Source: Cymbidium sinense (taxonomy: Eukaryota; Streptophyta; Magnoliopsida; Asparagales; Orchidaceae). Taken from it: a stretch of DNA of 64,000 nt. The notes beneath the pieces are model-generated. The model had not been told where the DNA came from. It made no database searches and saw only the letters and a list, made by a program, of their open reading frames with translations. A program made the position numbers and the translations under genes. Positions 11,889 through 23,253 of this stretch are shown here, one piece after another (position 1 is the first letter of the stretch; every line of letters starts with the position of its first letter). The stretch covers positions 144,333,643-144,397,642 of the forward strand of contig CM038217.1 in NCBI GenBank assembly GCA_021442155.1, given 5' to 3'.

Positions 11889-13050
11889 CCGCTTTGATGG
11901 TTGTTTTGTTGTTTCTGATGATTGTGTTGCCCCGTTGGAGGTATATTTTGAGTAATTGATTCTTCACAAATCGACGTAGATATCCTTGTTGAATGAGCCT
12001 CTCAATTTCTTCTTTGAGTTGTTTGCATGCCTCAGTAATATGTCCCCGACTTCGATGGAAGTGACAATATTGCTCCTGATTTCTTGAATTTTGTTTCAGT
12101 GGATGCGGCCACTTGATATTTTCTTCATCTTGAATAGCCATTAGGAGGTTAACACGAGATGTGTTCTGGTGTATTCCTTTCGGCCGTGGTTCACGTTTGA
12201 TATGGGGGTCGTGGAGGAGATCACGCCTTGTTTTTCTTTTGATGGACTGGTCCGATTGGGTGCTTTTACTCAGATTGCTCAAATTATTTTGATGGCAGTA
12301 ATAGCCTCATCGCCAGATTTATGCTTCCACACGATGAACTAAGTCGATACGAGCAATCGTATCTCGCATTAGTGACGAGTAAAAAGTCTTGGACGGAGTC
12401 CTCCAAGGAAAACTCCTCTTAATAGTTCAGGGTCTACCTGTATTTGGCTAGCTTCTAAGGAGAACCTCCGGAAGTATTCCTTAAGTGATTCACTCATTTT
12501 GACGAATGAGAGAGGAGGAGGAATCTTTAATAATCCTCCTTTTGCAATGAACTTCTACAAAAATCTTGGCGAAGTTCGTCAAAGGTATGGATGAATTCCC
12601 TCGAAGGGAGTAAATCGCGACTTGTCCCTTGAGGGTAATGGAAAGACACAGCAAAGCGGTCGAGCTCGTTGGATATGCATGATAGTCAGTAATGGTCGAT
12701 GTGTTCATGTGGGTCGCCCCATCATAGAGTCAATGTAAGCTTGAAACCCATGGGAATGGATGTTGAAGAATACTAAAGGTGAGGATTCCTCATAACCGCT
12801 GAGGGGAATATGATTTCTATCTTGGAGGTGAAATTCCTCTGCATTAAGCGTCGTAATTTGCACGATAACATGACGAGGGGTCAAGGACGAATGTGTCAAG
12901 CTACCGAATAATTGGTGGAAAATTTGGTACGCGATGGATGAAGAACTAGCGGTCAAGGAGATCGATCACGCCTCTACGAAGAGAACTTCGCCAAGGAAAT
13001 TAGCATTTTGACCTCCCCCGGCTAACGATCAATTTGGGGGAGATGTGTTT
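11824..13050 (-). pseudogene. gag of Tat element 1, degenerate
   Basis: Sense is descending from about 13050. The N-terminal retrotransposon-gag domain survives in pieces (12490-12956), with GDPHEHIDHY-like and FHYPQGTSRDLLPSREF-like blocks in shifting frames. The nucleocapsid part (11824-12282) has a clear knuckle, QYCHFHRSRGHITEAC at 12025-12066, with C-x2-H-x4-H-x4-C spacing, followed by KQLKEEIERLIQQGYLRRFV. In an intact element gag builds the virus-like particle. The start codon cannot be defined. Confidence 0.8.
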
Positions 13051-13296
13051 TCCGTGGTAGTGCATTGTGTTCCTGCAAAAGTCGGATCATCTCATTTTGA
13101 GACTCTTCCATTCGCGCACGATCCGCTAAAGAGAATTCTACCAGCCTTCACCGATGTGGTCGCTATCGTGGGAAGGAAGGTGAAGGCCCTTGGTTCAAGG
13201 ATTGGTTTCGAGTAACGAGTTGGAGCGAGGCTCCATTATTATGAGTATGCCTATTGGCCATAACGAGGTGTTCACGTGAATTGTGATTGAAGGGTT

Positions 13297-13314
13297 GCCC
13301 ACGACGGGCCAAAC
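13297..13314 (-). other. Primer-binding site of Tat element 1
   Basis: On the minus strand the bases directly after the 5' LTR read TTTGGCCCGTCGTGGGCA. This corresponds to the TGGCGCCGTTGCCGGGG-type site complementary to tRNA-Asp used by many Tat/Athila elements. Two differences from that form look like drift. Confidence 0.6.
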
Positions 13315-14099
13315 TATGCGTAGAAAATCGCGGTAGAGTAAAGTTTTCGCCTCGCCTTGTGAAATCCAGCACAATACGTATAAAAAGCGTGAACAATAAA
13401 ACTCCAAAATTTTATGTGAAAACCTCGAGGGAAAAACCACGGGCCTAGCCCAAGAAAAGCTTCAACTATGTATGTTTGAGTAAAGATCTTCCGACATCGG
13501 ATTACAATTGTATACGAGAACAACATGGACAACGATCGACAGTGGCGAGTAATACAGATGATGATGAAGTGCGGCAATCAGGTAGAAATGCGGGAACAAT
13601 AATGCGAAATGTGGAACAATTACTGATAAATGCGCGAACAATTACCGAACGCGAAAATAAACACCGTGTCGATGGGAGACGCATGAGATGACGACGGCAA
13701 GGATTACGGCGGTGACGGGCATGCGGCCGGTGGTGACGTGAGTGGCGACAATTTTGGAGGATCTTTAGAGCTCTCCCTCTTGCTCCCTCATATGGAATGA
13801 GGGTTATTTATAGATGGAGGAGTGGCATCTCAGAATACATGCAAAACCCGCACTCCACTTCATCGGACGGCTCACAATGATCCTTGATCATTTGATGTAT
13901 TTTAAATATTTGAATGCTCAAATGAAGTAAGATCTTGTTTAACTTGAGACGCCGATTCGACTATACTATAAACACTCCATATTTGAGAGCTTTTAGAATT
14001 TAAGATGTCTCAAAGTTTTAATGATATTTTAAGTTGCTGATCTCAACCGCTTCTGATCACTTTGCATCAAGATTCGCTTCGACAAGGAATTTTCCATAT

Positions 14100-14101
<2 letters not shown>
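13315..14101 (-). repeat. 5' LTR of Tat element 1
   Basis: Aligns with 3861-4679 from tatgcgtagaaaatcgcgg to ttttccatatca. Small open frames in this stretch (for example 13163-13577) are LTR sequence and not genes. Many short indels separate the two LTRs. Confidence 0.8.

Positions 14102-14166
<65 letters not shown>
14101..14166. repeat. (TA)n microsatellite after Tat element 1
   Basis: A TA run of about 65 bases interrupted once (taatat), abutting the LTR end. It is the counterpart of the run at 3798-3860. Confidence 0.85.
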
Positions 14167-14171
<5 letters not shown>

Positions 14172-14383
14172 TTTATTTCATTTACTTTTATTTATTTGAT
14201 TCAAATATTGTTGCTCCTTGTAATGTACGGAGTTAAATACTAATCGGACACGCCGAGGACCTTAGGTCGATTATTGCCAGCAGGGCGAGAGTCAAAATAA
14301 AATTTCACGTGCTTTTCAAGTATAAAAAAATGAAAAAAATATAATTTCAAAATATGAATAATTTTATTATATTTATTATTATT

Positions 14384-15157
14384 ATCGTCTAAAACCATAG
14401 AAATTTAAAGTTTAAATTCTAAGTCAACACACACGCGTAATTAAAAAATAACAAGAGACATCATTTAACGTAAAATCGAAAGAGGAAAAATCATATCTAG
14501 AAGAAAAGCTACTATGTATGTTTAGAGTACAAAGTCTTTTGATAACGGGATTATACTGCATATGAGGAAAAACGTAACAACGATCGTATGTATTCTTTAA
14601 GTAGTAGCGTGACAATTAGATGAAGGTTGATATGGTTGATGACAAAAGGGAAAATTGGAGGATCTTCTGCTTGAGCTTCTTCTTCCTTGCTTTTCCTCTT
14701 CTTTTTGGACTCTTCCTCTTTTTTCCTCATTTACTCTTCCTCTCTTCCTTGCTTGGACTCTTCTTCTTCTTCCCTTGCAGACGGCGGCAAGGATAGACGA
14801 AAAATGTGTTGAAGATCGGGCTCTCTTGTTCTTCCTGCTTGACTCTTCTTCTTCACTTCATTTATTCTTCACTGCCTAGCTCTTCATTGAATATTTATAG
14901 ATAAATTCTTGTAATTCATGTAAAGCTATCACTCCTCGACGGACTATGATTCCTTCATCATTTGATGATTTTGAGTATTTGGATGCCCAAAAGTAATTAT
15001 GAGATCTTAGGCTCGTTAGATCGCCGTTGAGACGCTTCGATTTGACTATAAACACCCATATTTAAAATTTGAGATTTAAAGATTCCAAGATATTTTTCTG
15101 ATCTCGACGGACTCAAAATCATATGAATCAAGATTGTTGATAAATGGTGTTTTATCA
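14384..15157 (-). repeat. Degenerate solo LTR related to Tat element 1 LTR
   Basis: The LTR order of landmarks recurs: aagaaaagctactatgta, tttagagtacaaagtctt, gataacgggatta, acaacgatcg, then near the end a tcatttgatgatttt block, gagacgcttcgatttgacta and taaacacccatattt, finishing in tttatca at 15157. No internal region or second LTR of this age is adjacent, so it is best read as a solo LTR. A 40-codon leucine/serine/phenylalanine-rich frame near 14655 is a CT-rich insertion in it. Confidence 0.65.
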
Positions 15158-15812
15158 TTATAACTCAATACAATTAATCATTGCATCATAGGATTAAATT
15201 TCAAAAATAAAAATAAACAATTTTTTAGATAATAAAATTAAATTATTATCTATTAATTTTGTTATATTTATGTTTAAATTTATTTGCATCTAATAATTTA
15301 ATTATATTGCAAGATGGTATATGGCGCAAAAAAAATTAAAATTAAAATTATGTATAACAAACTTAATTTTATTCTTACATAAAATAATTCAATTTTAAAT
15401 ATTATATTTATAAATTTGCGATATATAAAGTTACTCATTTATCTCCATTTTTAATTTATTTTTCAGCTGATTCGTAAGTGACAATTAATTTGATGGATCC
15501 CTATGTCTCTATTCAAACGTGGAACAATTTATCCAAAATTATTTTATAGCTATTGTGAGACTTATTTCTGCCCCCTTCAACATTTTTTTTCTTTAAATTA
15601 ATATTATAAAAATAACTAAATAAGAAAGAGAGCGGAAAGTCTTTTATTTAATATTTTTATATTTCCTAACTTAGCAATTTGACTGCATTTTGTCATTTAA
15701 TTGCAAATAATGACAAATTAGTCCAGCGGAGCATACTATTTGAGATGTCATCACCGTATAGACTCATCAAATAAATTTATATTTAAAATAAGATCAAATC
15801 AATTATCATCTC

Positions 15813-15845
<33 letters not shown>

Positions 15846-17280
15846 GTCAGGACAAAAAACTATATTATTTAAAATATAATGTTATATTGAATTAAAGCAC
15901 ATGCTGATAAAAGAATCTTGATCTAAATACAAAAATTTTATTATACATAAAATTTATTATTCAAATATGAAAAACCTATTTCCATTTATCTTTTTAGTAT
16001 TAAAAATATTTATTTCATATAATTTTTAAGATTTTTTTAAATTAACATAATTTTAAATAATAAATTTAATTTGTATTAAGAGTATTTAAAATTAGAGATA
16101 TTTACGTACACATAATTCTTATATATTTATATATCTAGTATTTAAATTTTAATATTTATATATATAATACTCAATTTTTTTAATTTTACATCAAAAATAA
16201 TACTTTAATTAATTTTTTAAAATAAATGTACTTTTTTATGTATAAAAAGTATATTATATTTATAAATATCAAAATTTAGATATTAGATATATAAATATAT
16301 AAAAATTATATAATATGTATATAATTTTTTCTTAATATTAATTATAACTGTCCCCCGTTGTTATTGCCGCACCCCTGTCGTTGGTAGCAGTTACAACTAC
16401 CATCTCTGTGGTAGTTTCGGCCAACTGCCTTTATCATCTTCTTATTTGTGATTATTGCTTTCCTGCCTAAACATAAATAAAAAATTAAAAAATAAATATT
16501 ATGATAATTTTTTTTTACCATACATAATATTTATTAAATATAAAAGGGTTTAACCAAATATATAATATTTTTAATATCATTAAATCAAAAGTATTCTTTC
16601 ATAAGATTTTTTTTTTTTTTTGGATTCACCCTAATCCTACTCATTATATGACGCAACGGATATTTAATTAATCGAAGAATTGACAACCTGAGCGACAAAT
16701 TTGACATAAAGAGCAGCTCTGTCAAGTATTTGTTAACCGGTCAGCAACGTTTTTAATAAACTTAATTAATCAACAAATAAAAAATAACAATAATAAGTGT
16801 AAGATTGAACATTGCGTGAAGATAAATAAAAATAAACTTCTAGAAAAGTAATCTTGTCATTAAAGTCCAATTAAGCATTTTCATTTCAACGACTCATTGC
16901 CAATTATATAGCATTAAAAAGAAATCGAGTTCTCCTTCTGTTACGGAGTTATTTGATCTCTTGCAGTTTATAAATTGTGAAAATTTTATTAAAATTTTAT
17001 GATCTACTTGTATGCACTTAAAATTTAATGATAATTCTAAACGTCACAAATTTCATAAATTTTTTTTATAGATAAATTAAAAGAAAATTAATTTTTTTTT
17101 TTTTTTGGCATAACAGTCAAATGAGCCCCAAAATACTAGAAATTATTTTTTATGCAAAGTATAAATATAGTTTTACATTCAGACTTTAATAACATAAAAT
17201 TATATAACACTCATTAAATACACAGCTAATTTATATTATTATATATTTACATAATATTAATTATACTATAATACATAACA
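15158..17280. other. AT-rich spacer with a short (TA)n run
   Basis: Long AT-rich stretch with a TA run at 15819-15845, poly-T runs near 16605 and 17095, and a small GC-richer island near 16345-16435. No gene or transposon domain is recognised. Confidence 0.5.
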
Positions 17281-17285
17281 TTTAT

Positions 17286-18077
17286 TATTGCGTTAGAATT
17301 TTATTAGACGCGAGATCTGTCGTAGCAAAAATTATCCAACAAAAGGGATATAACACGTGTTATATGAAAACCCATATGAAAACCACGGCCTTGCGTCAGA
17401 GAACTTTCACCATGTGTTCAAAGATACGCGCTCGTTAGTTGGAAAAGAAGGTGTTACAGTAGAAACAATATTCAGTGTAGACAATATCTCAACTCCAACC
17501 CAAGGGAGAAGTTCCCAAAAGCGGCGAACCGATCTTCGAGCAACCTCTTGATCTTCGGAGAAAGAGGCGAATGGCCTTTTTAAGCAGATCCTGGCGAGCT
17601 CTCGATCTTGACTACTAGTGACTTGTGATAGATCGTTCAAGGCCGATCAGGTTCTCGAGCTCTCTCTTCAAATCGACCGCCCCCAAGGTGAGAGAAGCTC
17701 ATTTATAGATTTTGGGAGACCTTGTAATTGGAAAACTCAACCACTCCATCTGACGGCTCGGCGATCCCGATCGACGGTGTATTTTGATCCGGTGTCTTAA
17801 TGATGTAATTGGGTGATCTTGATTCTTGGATTCGCCTTGACGAGCCCGATCGACGACTATAAATATGTCTTTTGGTGACCATTTGACGGATCGAGATCCA
17901 TTTTCATGCTCGATAGCTTGATCCGAGTCGATTCGAGGGATCGGACTATGCTGATGTTGCTATGTTCGCCTCATCGAGACGGTCATTGATGTAAGTTTGA
18001 AATCGGTGATTAGATCAAATATTTCAAAATGCCTTGAGATTCGTGTTTGATCGATTAATTTTCTCGAGGATGTATCG
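17286..18077 (-). repeat. 3' LTR of gag-only Tat element 2
   Basis: Matches 23254-24092 from ttagaattttatta and the gcaaaaattatccaacaaaa segment through ttcaaagatacg, caactccaacccaagg and cgatcttcg blocks to gattaattttctcgaggatg. It ends tatcg. The next bases on the minus strand are AAAAATAGAGAAC, a plausible polypurine tract. Confidence 0.75.
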
Positions 18078-18825
18078 GTTCTCTATTTTTGACATTATCT
18101 CGCCATCCAAAAAATATATGTCAAATACTTGAAAATAGCAAATTCTTCAATGAAATTTGAGAGTCCATCAACGATTTTGAGAGAACATCTTCACAGAGAA
18201 CAAGATTATGACTACGTCGTCAGGCCGCGAAATGCGCAAGGTATGTTGCGCGAGATTTCGAGGTTACTGATCCATCCGCGACAGAGTCTGGAGCCTCATG
18301 CGCGAAGGCCAGGAGCGGGCGCATGGCCACGCTGAGGCTACAAGATGGTAAGAATGGGCGCATACGCCGGCATGGTGTGCAAGGGTCGATGGGCCGACGG
18401 TCACAAGAACCCTGGTCGGAACGGACGCGGTCGACGGGCCGAAGCTTGCGCTACGGCATGATAATGGGCACGGTTATGGCGAAGATCTGTCGCTGAACTA
18501 CGGACCGGCCTGGTTCGCTGGTCGGCTTATGGCCGGAATGCGGTCGACGGTCACAAGGCCAAGCGGGTCGAGGAAGAGGCGAAATATGACCATCTGGCGA
18601 AGCCCGAGGTCATGGCTGAGCGGCATGGTTCGACTGGGCCGGCGGTTGGCGCCTCATGAAATGGTCGACCCATGGATGGCGGTTCGCCTTGGGCTGTACT
18701 GGCCCTGCGCTGCTGGCGACGCGGGCCGCAAGGGGCCCACGGGCCCAAATGACGGTTTTTGACGGTTTCGGGCGGTTTCCAGCGGTTTTGGGCGGTTTTT
18801 TACCCTTTTGCCCCTAGAAAGGGTC

Positions 18826-18833
18826 TATAAAAA
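18826..18833 (+). promoter_or_regulatory. Internal antisense TATA box of element 2
   Basis: TATAAAAA in agggtctataaaaacccccc, preceded by gggcggttttttaccctttt and followed 25 bases later by ggcacacttttctc. The local sequence closely parallels 5170-5230 of element 1, in the same position relative to the 3' LTR. Confidence 0.55.
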
Positions 18834-18882
18834 CCCCCCTAAGAGGGAAAGGCACACTTTTCTCATCTCCTCTTCTCCTCTT

Positions 18883-19203
18883 AGAGTGCATAGCCTCCCT
18901 GGGAGTTTGGGCACTCTTTTTGGATCCACCTCACCCCCTGAGCAGAGTGCATGCCTCCCCTGATGGGAGTTTGCACTCTTCTTGGATCAACCTCCTCATC
19001 TCCACTGCCAGAGTGCATAGCCTCCCCCGGAGAGTTTGGGCACTCTTCTTGGATCAACCTCTTCCACCTCATCTCCACCAAGCTAGAGTGCATGCCTCCC
19101 CCTGGTGGGAGTTTGGGCACTCTTCTTGGATCAACCTCTACCACCTCATCTCCACCAAGCTAGAGTGCATAGCCTCCCCGGTGGGAGTTTCACTCTTCTT
19201 GGA
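18883..19203 (+). repeat. Tandem repeat of 61-77 bp (5 units)
   Basis: Units starting agagtgcat lie at 18883, 18944, 19010, 19085 and 19162. Each reads through cctcccc, gggagtttgggcactcttct and ttggatcaacctc. The unit differs in sequence from the array at 5277-5605 but occupies the same place, just downstream of the antisense TATA box. Confidence 0.85.
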
Positions 19204-19209
19204 ATAATT

Positions 19210-20290
19210 TTATCTCGATCGTACGAGTTGGATGGTCGGCGGTAGAGACCGGCGATGGTAGTCGGCGGCCGACGGGGGTGGCCGGCAGCGGCAACTGGCG
19301 ACGGTAGTCGACGGCGGCGACTGACGTCGGTAGTTGGCGGGGATGACCGGCGACGATGGTGGTGACCGGCGAAGATTGCCGGCAATGGTTGGCTGTGGTG
19401 AAGCGCCGGTGGTGTATGACCGGCGATGGTAGTCAGGCGGTGACCGACGACAGTAGTCGGCGGCGTGACCGGCTACATGGCGGTCGACGGTGTGGTCGCA
19501 ACGCAGCACAAACGTAGCCGACGCGACACGCCGGAATGTACGCATGGAATCGACGCGAAGCCGATGACGACCAGCCATCGATGGTGACCGCCGGCATAGC
19601 GATCGGCACGTAGTCGCAGCGACCGGCGACGAAGTTGGGGCGCTGACCGGGTTACGGCTGGGTGGTCGACGGGGTGTGGCCCGCGAACGAAGCAACGGTG
19701 AATGACGGCGACCGACGCCTGGTATCGACGCATGGCAAGAGTCGGGATGACCATCTGGCGGTGACCGCCAATATGCCGATGGTGGCACGGCAGGATGATG
19801 AGGCGCGGACCGCCATGGGCGGTACCGACGGGGTGGTGACAGCAACCGGCGACGGCAGCATAATCGGCATAACGGATGACCGACAATGGTGATGACCGCG
19901 AAGATTGCCGTGATGAGCAGCACCGCGACGGTTGGCGGCCACGGGTGGTGGCAGCGCAGCAATGACGGTAGTCGACGCAACGACCGGTATCGGTTTGGAT
20001 GACCGGCGGTGAGTGATGACCGGTGAAGATTACCGGATGGTCGGCAGCGGACCGGCGACGATGGTTGGCGCCGACGGGTGGTGGCAGAAATCGGCAGGTA
20101 ATCGATGAATCGGCGCCAGCGGTGAGACCAGCGGCGCCGGTGATGATGTAAGATTACCATGGCGGCGCGCGGACCGCAATTAATGGCAGTGACCGGCGGC
20201 AGGAGCGGCGTGGGTTGCGGCTGAACCGGCGATAGTCGGCAGAAGCGGGCGCAGCGGATTACGGCTGGTCGCCGGTACGCGATGACCGGC
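19210..20290. repeat. GC-rich degenerate short-unit repeat (CGGCGA/ACCGGCGA)
   Basis: About 1 kb is built from variants of gaccggcgacggtagtcggc, with tggttggcggccgacgg and gtggtgaccggcga. This compositional block is unlike the AT-rich surroundings. It produces a 453-codon minus-strand open frame, rich in Arg, Pro and Ser, that I regard as spurious. No protein domain is seen. The block may descend from an additional ORF or from amplified triplets; I cannot tell which. Confidence 0.75.
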
Positions 20291-20295
20291 GACGT

Positions 20296-21007
20296 TGAGA
20301 ATTTTTGACCTATCCTAGGTTGTTTGTCAGAGTGTTTGCTCAATGATGTTAACACGATGATGTGAACCTGTGTGGAAGAGGTTGAATTGAATCCGCTGAG
20401 AATTTTGACCCATCCGAGATTGTTTGTCAGAGTGTTACCCGATGACGCAACGTATGGAAGATCGAATTGAATCCGCTGAGATTTTGACCTATCCGGTTGT
20501 TTGTCGGTGTTACCCGGCGACGTTAACCTGCGGTGGAAGAGGTTGCATTGAATTTGCGGATTTTGACCCATCCGGTTGTTTGTCGAGTGTTACCCGACGA
20601 CGTTAACTCGGAAGAGAATCAATCCGGAGGATTTTGACCCATCAGGTTGTTTGTCGAGTTGTTTGTCAGTGTTGCAGATGGCGTTAACTTTGTATGGAAG
20701 AGGTTGAATGAATCGTTGAGGATTTTGACTATCGAGGTTGTTTGTCAGTGTGTTACCGATGGCGTTAACTGTGTGGAAGAGGTTGAATTAGATCCGGAGG
20801 ATTTTGACCTATCCGAGGTTGTTTGTCGAGTGTTACCGATGGCGTTAACATGTGGAAGAGGTTGAATCCGTGAGATTTTGACTATCAAGGTTGTTTGTCG
20901 AGTGTTACGATGGCGTTAACAATGTGGAAGAGGTTAATTGAATCCGAGGATTTTGACTATCGAGGTTGTTTGTCGAGTGTTACGATGGCGTTAACTGTAT
21001 GGAAGAG
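20296..21007. repeat. Tandem repeat array, ttgacctatcc family
   Basis: About eight units of roughly 75-100 bp, each with gacctatcc (or gacccatcc), ggttgtttgtc, a gatggcgttaac-like block, ggaagaggttgaatt and atccgctgag. The first two units are close to the element 1 family. Later units carry cga where the others have cag, and lose one to several bases. Confidence 0.85.
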
Positions 21008-21465
21008 TCATAGGAAATCCAAATAAGCGGTAGCGGCTGATCGATAATCGGCGAATAATGAGCAACGATAGTGATCCGGCGAAGGATGGCGGCGATGGCA
21101 AACGGTCATCAACAGCGAGAGGCCAGCAATAGTAGTTGGCGGCCAAGCAGGGATGATCAGCGGCAACAGCAGCGCAGTAGTCAGCGATGCGTGGCTCGGT
21201 ATTCGCGAGATGGCAGCCAGATGGTGGTAGCCGGCGAAGGTTCGAAGATAATGGAGATTGTGGCAGCGGCGATGTCGATAGTTGGCGGAATAATGAAGCT
21301 GTGGTGGTAACCGGCTTGTGGTGGTAACCGAAGATGGTCGGTCATGGTGGCGTTGGCCAAGCGGAGAGATGGTGTAGTCCCTCCTTCTTGTAGGAAATAA
21401 GATTTCTTGAAACTTCAATGGATGGTTCAGCGGTTGAAATTGATCGTTAACTTGCATGTTAGAAT
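21008..21465. repeat. Second GC-rich degenerate block
   Basis: GC-richer sequence with gatggcggcgatggca, gtggtagccggcgaagg and gtggtggtaaccgg words, similar in style to 19210-20290. It is inserted between two stretches of the ttgacctatcc array. No coding motif. Confidence 0.6.
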
Positions 21466-21469
21466 ATAA

Positions 21470-21835
21470 TTGAATCCGAGATTTTGACCCATCAAGGTTG
21501 TTTGTCGAGTGTTATCATGACATTAACTGTGGAGTGGGTACAAAGTTTTGACTTTTCTAGGTTATTGGTGAATATTATTAAATTCGCTAACGTATGGAAG
21601 AGGCGTGGGAAGTCCACCAAGGACTTTTGACCTTTCGGTTGTTTGTCGAGCTTTTGCTCGATGGCGTGCTGCGTATGGAAGAGGTCGCGAGTCCACCAGG
21701 GCGTTTTGACCTATCTGGGTTGTTTGTCGAGTGTTTACCGATGGCGTTAACGTATGGAAGAGGTCGCGGGAAGTCGTTTTGACTATCAGTTGTTTGTCGA
21801 GTTTACTCACGACGCTAACCCGCATAAGAGGTCGA
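21470..21835. repeat. Tandem repeat array, ttgacctatcc family, second stretch
   Basis: About four further units of the same family, with cgtatggaagaggcg, aagtccaccaaggac and ttttgacc landmarks, which match the element 1 version (tccaccaaggacctttt) better than the preceding array does. Confidence 0.8.
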
Positions 21836-21839
21836 ATAT

Positions 21840-23000
21840 TTGTACGAGCTTGCAGTGAGTCAATTCATCGATCTTTGCCTTTTCGCTGGTGTACCGAATT
21901 TGCTTATCTTTTGAGATTAAGAGTTGCCCCCGCCGTATGTCTGCATGAGTCGACGATTCTTTCCAATTGACGGATATCCTTATTGAATGGGTCTTTCGAT
22001 TTCTTCCTTCGGCACTCTTCGGTGCCCTTCTACGGTGAAAGTGGCGAATTTCTCGATTTCCAATTCCGTGTTTTAAAGGTCGCGCCACTGACGCTATCCT
22101 CTTCCCCGAATAGGATGTTCGGCATGACGGTTGAGAGTCAGATATTTCCTCTCCGATTGAGTCATCCGAGGTCGCCGAGGAGGTTTTGGGGAGGTTGTCG
22201 CCTCTTCTTTTTTTTGAGATGTTTGAACATCACCTTTGGGAACCTTCTTCCGCTTGCCGGTGGTTCAAACTGTCGATGAGCAATGATAGCTTCGTCGGAG
22301 ATTTGTGCTCTATTCGGGACCGTGTCAAGATAGAATGGACCTCTCCGCATTAATGATGAAGTATCCGCCGGAGTCCTCCGAGAAGCACGCCTCAAAAGTT
22401 CTCGATCAGACTGGGCCGTGAGGAGAACCTCGAAGTATTCTTTCGAGGGACTCTCCATCGCTCGCGTGATTCGAGAGATGTGATGAATCTCGATGATTCT
22501 CTTGTTCGCCAGAACCTTTCTACAAAAAATCGGGCGAAGCTCTCCAAATGATCGGATAACTGGCCGAATAATAAACCGCACGAAGCCGTCCTTGAGAGTC
22601 GCCGGAATACCGACACAAGACAGAGTCATTTGACGCCGAATGTGCATGATCGCTCAAAGTGATCGATATGCTCGCACGGTGTGCTATCAGAAGGTCCATG
22701 CCGGGAAGCTTGAATCTCGAATCGGTATGAGATGATCTCCGAAGCTGGGACGAAGTTTTGAAGAGGCGGAGAATGGATCATTCGATTGTTTGCCGAACTC
22801 TTCCCCGCACTGCCGTCGTAGTTCATCGCAGATAAGGTGACGTGGAGTTTCACCGATACGAACAGCCATTCGTGAGTAGAATCGCATATCCGTAAGTTCA
22901 AAGATCCGGATGTGGTGCCAAGGGGTTCTCTTTGTTGATCCCGATTCCCTGCAATCATTCTCGTGAAGAAAATCTGATTATGCCGAGGGTCGTATGAACC
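21840..23000 (-). pseudogene. gag of element 2, degenerate
   Basis: Descending from about 23000. A 110-codon piece at 22626-22958 precedes the conserved gag domain at 22162-22647, which reads GIPATLKDGFVRFIIRPVIR, then SFGELRPIFCRKVLANKR, IHHISRITRAMESPSKEYFE and ISDEAIIAHRQFEPP. This is the order seen in Tat gag proteins (ATLKG, SF.EL, REGES..EY blocks). The knuckle and its tail survive in shifted frames near 21960-22060 (REIRHFHR). Element 1 carries the homologous region at 11824-13050. Confidence 0.75.
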
Positions 23001-23234
23001 CGTGCTCTTCCGTGTTGGAACGCTTTGCCGGCCCTTCGCAGAGTCAAGAATTTCGCTCGGGAATCCTCCATCCTTGAACGCGATCTTCCAAAGAGGGGCC
23101 CGACGGACCTCACCGGGGACGTAAGTCCGTTAGAGAAGTGTTGGAGACTTACGCCCTTGATCCCGAATGAGGAGCTGGAGCGAAACCCCGTTTACCAACC
23201 ATATTGGAGATATAGCAATGGGGGAACTGTTATT

Positions 23235-23253
23235 CCCACAGACGGCGCCAAAC
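23235..23253 (-). other. Primer-binding site of element 2
   Basis: On the minus strand the bases after the LTR read TTTGGCGCCGTCTGTGGGA, close to the TGGCGCCGTTGCCGGGG-type site complementary to tRNA-Asp. It directly adjoins the tgttgtgtgc LTR terminus and fixes the element's orientation. Confidence 0.75.

Larger units (their letters stand above)
3861..14101 (-). mobile_element. Ty3/gypsy Tat-group LTR retrotransposon, decayed, complete in layout
   Basis: The element is bounded by related LTRs (3861-4679 and 13315-14101). Coding sense is on the minus strand, so the right LTR is the 5' LTR. Order in sense direction: 5' LTR, primer-binding site, gag, protease, RT, RNase H, second archaeal-type RNase H, integrase, tandem repeats, an oppositely oriented additional ORF, a second tandem block, a GC-rich segment, 3' LTR. 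A second RNase H before integrase is diagnostic of the Tat lineage (Ogre/Retand-like). All frames are broken by stops and shifts, so it is not autonomous now. The flanking bases are gtata on the left and atata on the right, which is uninformative inside a TA microsatellite. Confidence 0.85.

Noticed and set aside
13163..13691. Several 60-87 codon frames on both strands
   Set aside because: They lie in the LTR and leader of Tat element 1 and show no motif.
18881..19207. Open frames of 70-95 codons on both strands
   Set aside because: Products of the five-unit tandem repeat at 18883-19203.
19210..20571. 453-codon minus-strand open frame
   Set aside because: It lies over a GC-rich short-unit repeat and the adjoining tandem array; composition is Arg/Pro/Ser repeats without any domain, and length follows from scarcity of stops in CGGCGA-type DNA.
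20296..21007. Possible CRISPR-like array
   Set aside because: Units are contiguous tandem repeats without unique spacers, inside a plant LTR element.
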